Positions 62,729 to 64,000 of a stretch of 64,000 nucleotides of DNA are shown here, one piece after another. Made by a program: the position numbers and the translations under genes. Each line of letters starts with the position of its first letter. Position 1 is the first letter of the stretch. Under the pieces are notes generated by a model, which had not been told where the DNA came from, searched no databases, and saw only the letters and a list, made by a program, of their open reading frames with translations. The DNA is from Lasioglossum baleicum (lineage: Eukaryota; Arthropoda; Insecta; Hymenoptera; Halictidae), in assembly GCF_051020765.1 (NCBI RefSeq), contig NW_027469319.1, positions 62,001-126,000 of the forward strand, written 5' to 3'.

Positions 62729-64000
62729 ATGAGTAATGTGTCATGCGTTATGCGTTATGCGTTATTCGTTAAGCGTTATGCTTTATGCGTTATGCGTTAT
62801 TCGTTATGCGTTATGCGTTATGCGTTATGCGTTATGCGTTATGCGTTATGCGTTATGCGTTATGCGTTATGCGTTATGCGATATGCGTTATGCGTTATGC
62901 GTTATGCGTTACGCGTTATGCGTTATGCGTTATGCGTTATGCGTTATGCGTTATGCGTTATGCGTTATGCGTTATGCGTTATTCGTTATGCGTTATGCGT
63001 TATGCGTTATGCGTTATGCGTTATGCGATGTGCGTTATGCGTTATGCGTTATGCGTTATGCGTTATGCGTTATGCGTTATGCGTTATGCGTTATGCGTTA
63101 TGCGTTATGCGTTAAGCATTATGACTTTTTCATTGAGCGTTATGCGTTATGACTTTTCCATTGAGCGTTATGCGTTATTCGTTATGCGTTATGCGTTATG
63201 CGTTATGCGTTATGCGTTATGCGTTATGCGTTATGCGTTATGCGTTATGCGTTATGCGTTTTGCGTTATGCGTTATGCGTTATGCGTTATGCGTTATGCG
63301 TTAAGCATTATGACTTTTTCATTGAGCGTTATGCGTTATGACTTTTCCATTGAGCGTTATGCGTTATTCGTTATGGGTTATGCGTTATGCGTTATGGGTT
63401 ATGCGTTATGCGTTATGCGTTATGCATTATGCGTTATGCGTTATCCGTTATGCGTTATGCGTTATGCGTTATGCGATATGCGTCATGCGTTAAGCGTTAT
63501 GCGTTATGCATTATGCGTTATCCGTTATGCGTTATGCGTTATGCGTAATGCGTTATGAGTAATGTGTCATGCGTTATGCGTTATGCGTTATTCGTTAAGC
63601 GTTATGCTTTATGCGTTATGCGTTATTCGTTATGCGTTATGCGTTATGCGTTATGCGTTATGCGTTATGCGTTATGCGTTATGCGTTATGCGTTATGCGA
63701 TATGCGTTATGCGTTATGCGTTATGCGTTACGCGTTATGCGTTATGCGTTATGCGTTATGCGTTATGCGTTATGCGTTATGCGTTATGCGTTATGCGTTA
63801 TTCGTTATGCGTTATGCGTTATGCGTTATGCGTTATGCGTTATGCGATGTGCGTTATGCGTTATGCGTTATGCGTTATGCGTTATGCGTTATGCGTTATG
63901 CGTTATGCGTTATGCGTTATGCGTTATGCGTTATGCGTTAAGCATTATGACTTTTTCATTGAGCGTTATGCGTTATGACTTTTCCATTGAGCGTTATGCG

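Larger units (their letters stand above)
1..64000 (+). repeat. Heptamer (ATGCGTT)n satellite array, whole window
   Basis: The consensus unit is ATGCGTT (reverse complement AACGCAT), in one orientation throughout. Units start at positions equal to 2 modulo 7 at every site I tested, including 2, 9963, 20344, 29941, 39965, 50045, 60013 and 63996. Variants are substitutions, for example AAGCGTT, ACGCGTT, AGGCGTT, ATACGTT, ATCCGTT, ATTCGTT, ATGGGTT, ATGTGTT, ATGAGTT, ATGCATT, ATGCCTT, ATGCTTT, ATGCGAT, ATGCGTA and ATGCGTC. The only foreign-looking segment is a 14-base insert, exactly two units long. The + strand is about 71% G+T and carries one CpG per unit. No gene, RNA or mobile element is visible on either strand. 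All three + frames read M-R-Y-A-L-C-V; all minus frames have a TAA every 21 bases. I infer non-coding satellite DNA; its host and chromosomal position are unknown. Confidence 0.97.
51746..64000 (+). repeat. Region IV: B/G/H-rich repeats without block A
   Basis: G2 at 51746 is followed by a pure run (51800-52220) instead of block C. Composite units then alternate G2, ATGCGTC pair, ACGGGTT, ATGGGTT, B, H, B. Offsets: G2 pairs 52229/52404, 54385/54560 and 55827/56002, the last two 1,442 bases apart; 52894-53.2 kb recurs at 56485-56.8 kb (3,591 offset), including an AGGCGTT ACGCGTT pair. From about 60 kb the F-G2-H-B unit dominates, with G2 at 61966, 62162, 62729 and 63555. Two C blocks return at 60594 and 60699. 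No gene is seen and the last B block is cut at base 64,000. Confidence 0.83.

Noticed and set aside
1..64000. Heptad-repeat (coiled-coil) protein based on the 7-residue peptide period
   Set aside because: The 7-residue period is forced by a 7-base repeat read in triplets (21 bases) and is the same in all + frames; it is not evidence of a coiled coil.
1..64000. CRISPR array
   Set aside because: Marker blocks recur at irregular distances, and the intervening sequence is pure ATGCGTT instead of unique spacers. No cas gene is present.
1..64000. Telomeric repeat tract
   Set aside because: The G/T-rich strand and heptamer length recall TTTAGGG, but ATGCGTT is not a known telomere unit and the HOR structure and 64-kb internal span do not fit a terminal tract.

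Overview
The whole 64,000-base window is one satellite array. The + strand is built from the heptamer ATGCGTT, about 9,142 full units from position 2 to 63,995, and both window ends lie inside the array. I see no protein-coding gene, RNA gene, CRISPR array, transposon, origin or promoter on either strand. The long open frames on the + strand (for example 16-3162 and 3768-6590) are an arithmetic result of the unit: 7 is not a multiple of 3, so three units give the codons M-R-Y-A-L-C-V in every + frame, while each minus frame meets a TAA every 21 bases.

The array is not featureless. Wherever I checked, from base 2 to base 63,996, units begin at positions equal to 2 modulo 7, so the 7-base register holds across the window although substitutions occur at every position of the heptamer. 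Variant units cluster into recurring marker blocks, separated by pure ATGCGTT runs of up to about 580 bases. The blocks (names are mine) are: A (GTGCTTT, ACGGGTT, ATGCGAT, then a 14-base insert ending in GAACGTT; 20 copies), B (a doubled 14-base insert; about 64 copies), C (a single insert followed by ATGCGTA; 23 copies), D (ATGCACC with two ATCCGTT; 4 copies), E (AAGCGTT ATACGTT), F and G (ATGCATT/ATCCGTT, then ATGAGTA ATGTGTC; about 50 copies) and H (ATTCGTT ... ATGCGAT GTGCGTT; 21 copies).

Layout. Bases 1-14,407 hold three copies of a roughly 4.3-kb higher-order repeat (HOR) with blocks A, D and E. Bases 14,408-30,514 are a mosaic where B, C, F, G and H appear, with copies at 2,289, 2,541, 910 and 735 bases. 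Bases 30,515-36,570 are a tandem pair at a 3.22-3.23-kb offset. Bases 34,211 to about 51,745 are a larger tandem pair at a 9.5-kb offset, containing alternating units of about 2 kb. Bases 51,746-64,000 are B/G/H-rich, lack block A, and carry copies at about 3.6 and 1.44 kb. Expansion therefore seems to have worked at several nested scales: single heptamers, 28 and 91 bases, hundreds of bases, 2-4 kb and 9.5 kb.

Organism. Nothing here identifies the source. Scale, lack of genes and nested HORs resemble eukaryotic heterochromatic satellite DNA read by long reads, which I consider most likely. In-phase degenerate heptamers also occur in filamentous cyanobacteria and Beggiatoaceae, but as much shorter intergenic tracts with other unit sequences. 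Marker positions were read by eye; exact copy numbers and identities need computation.
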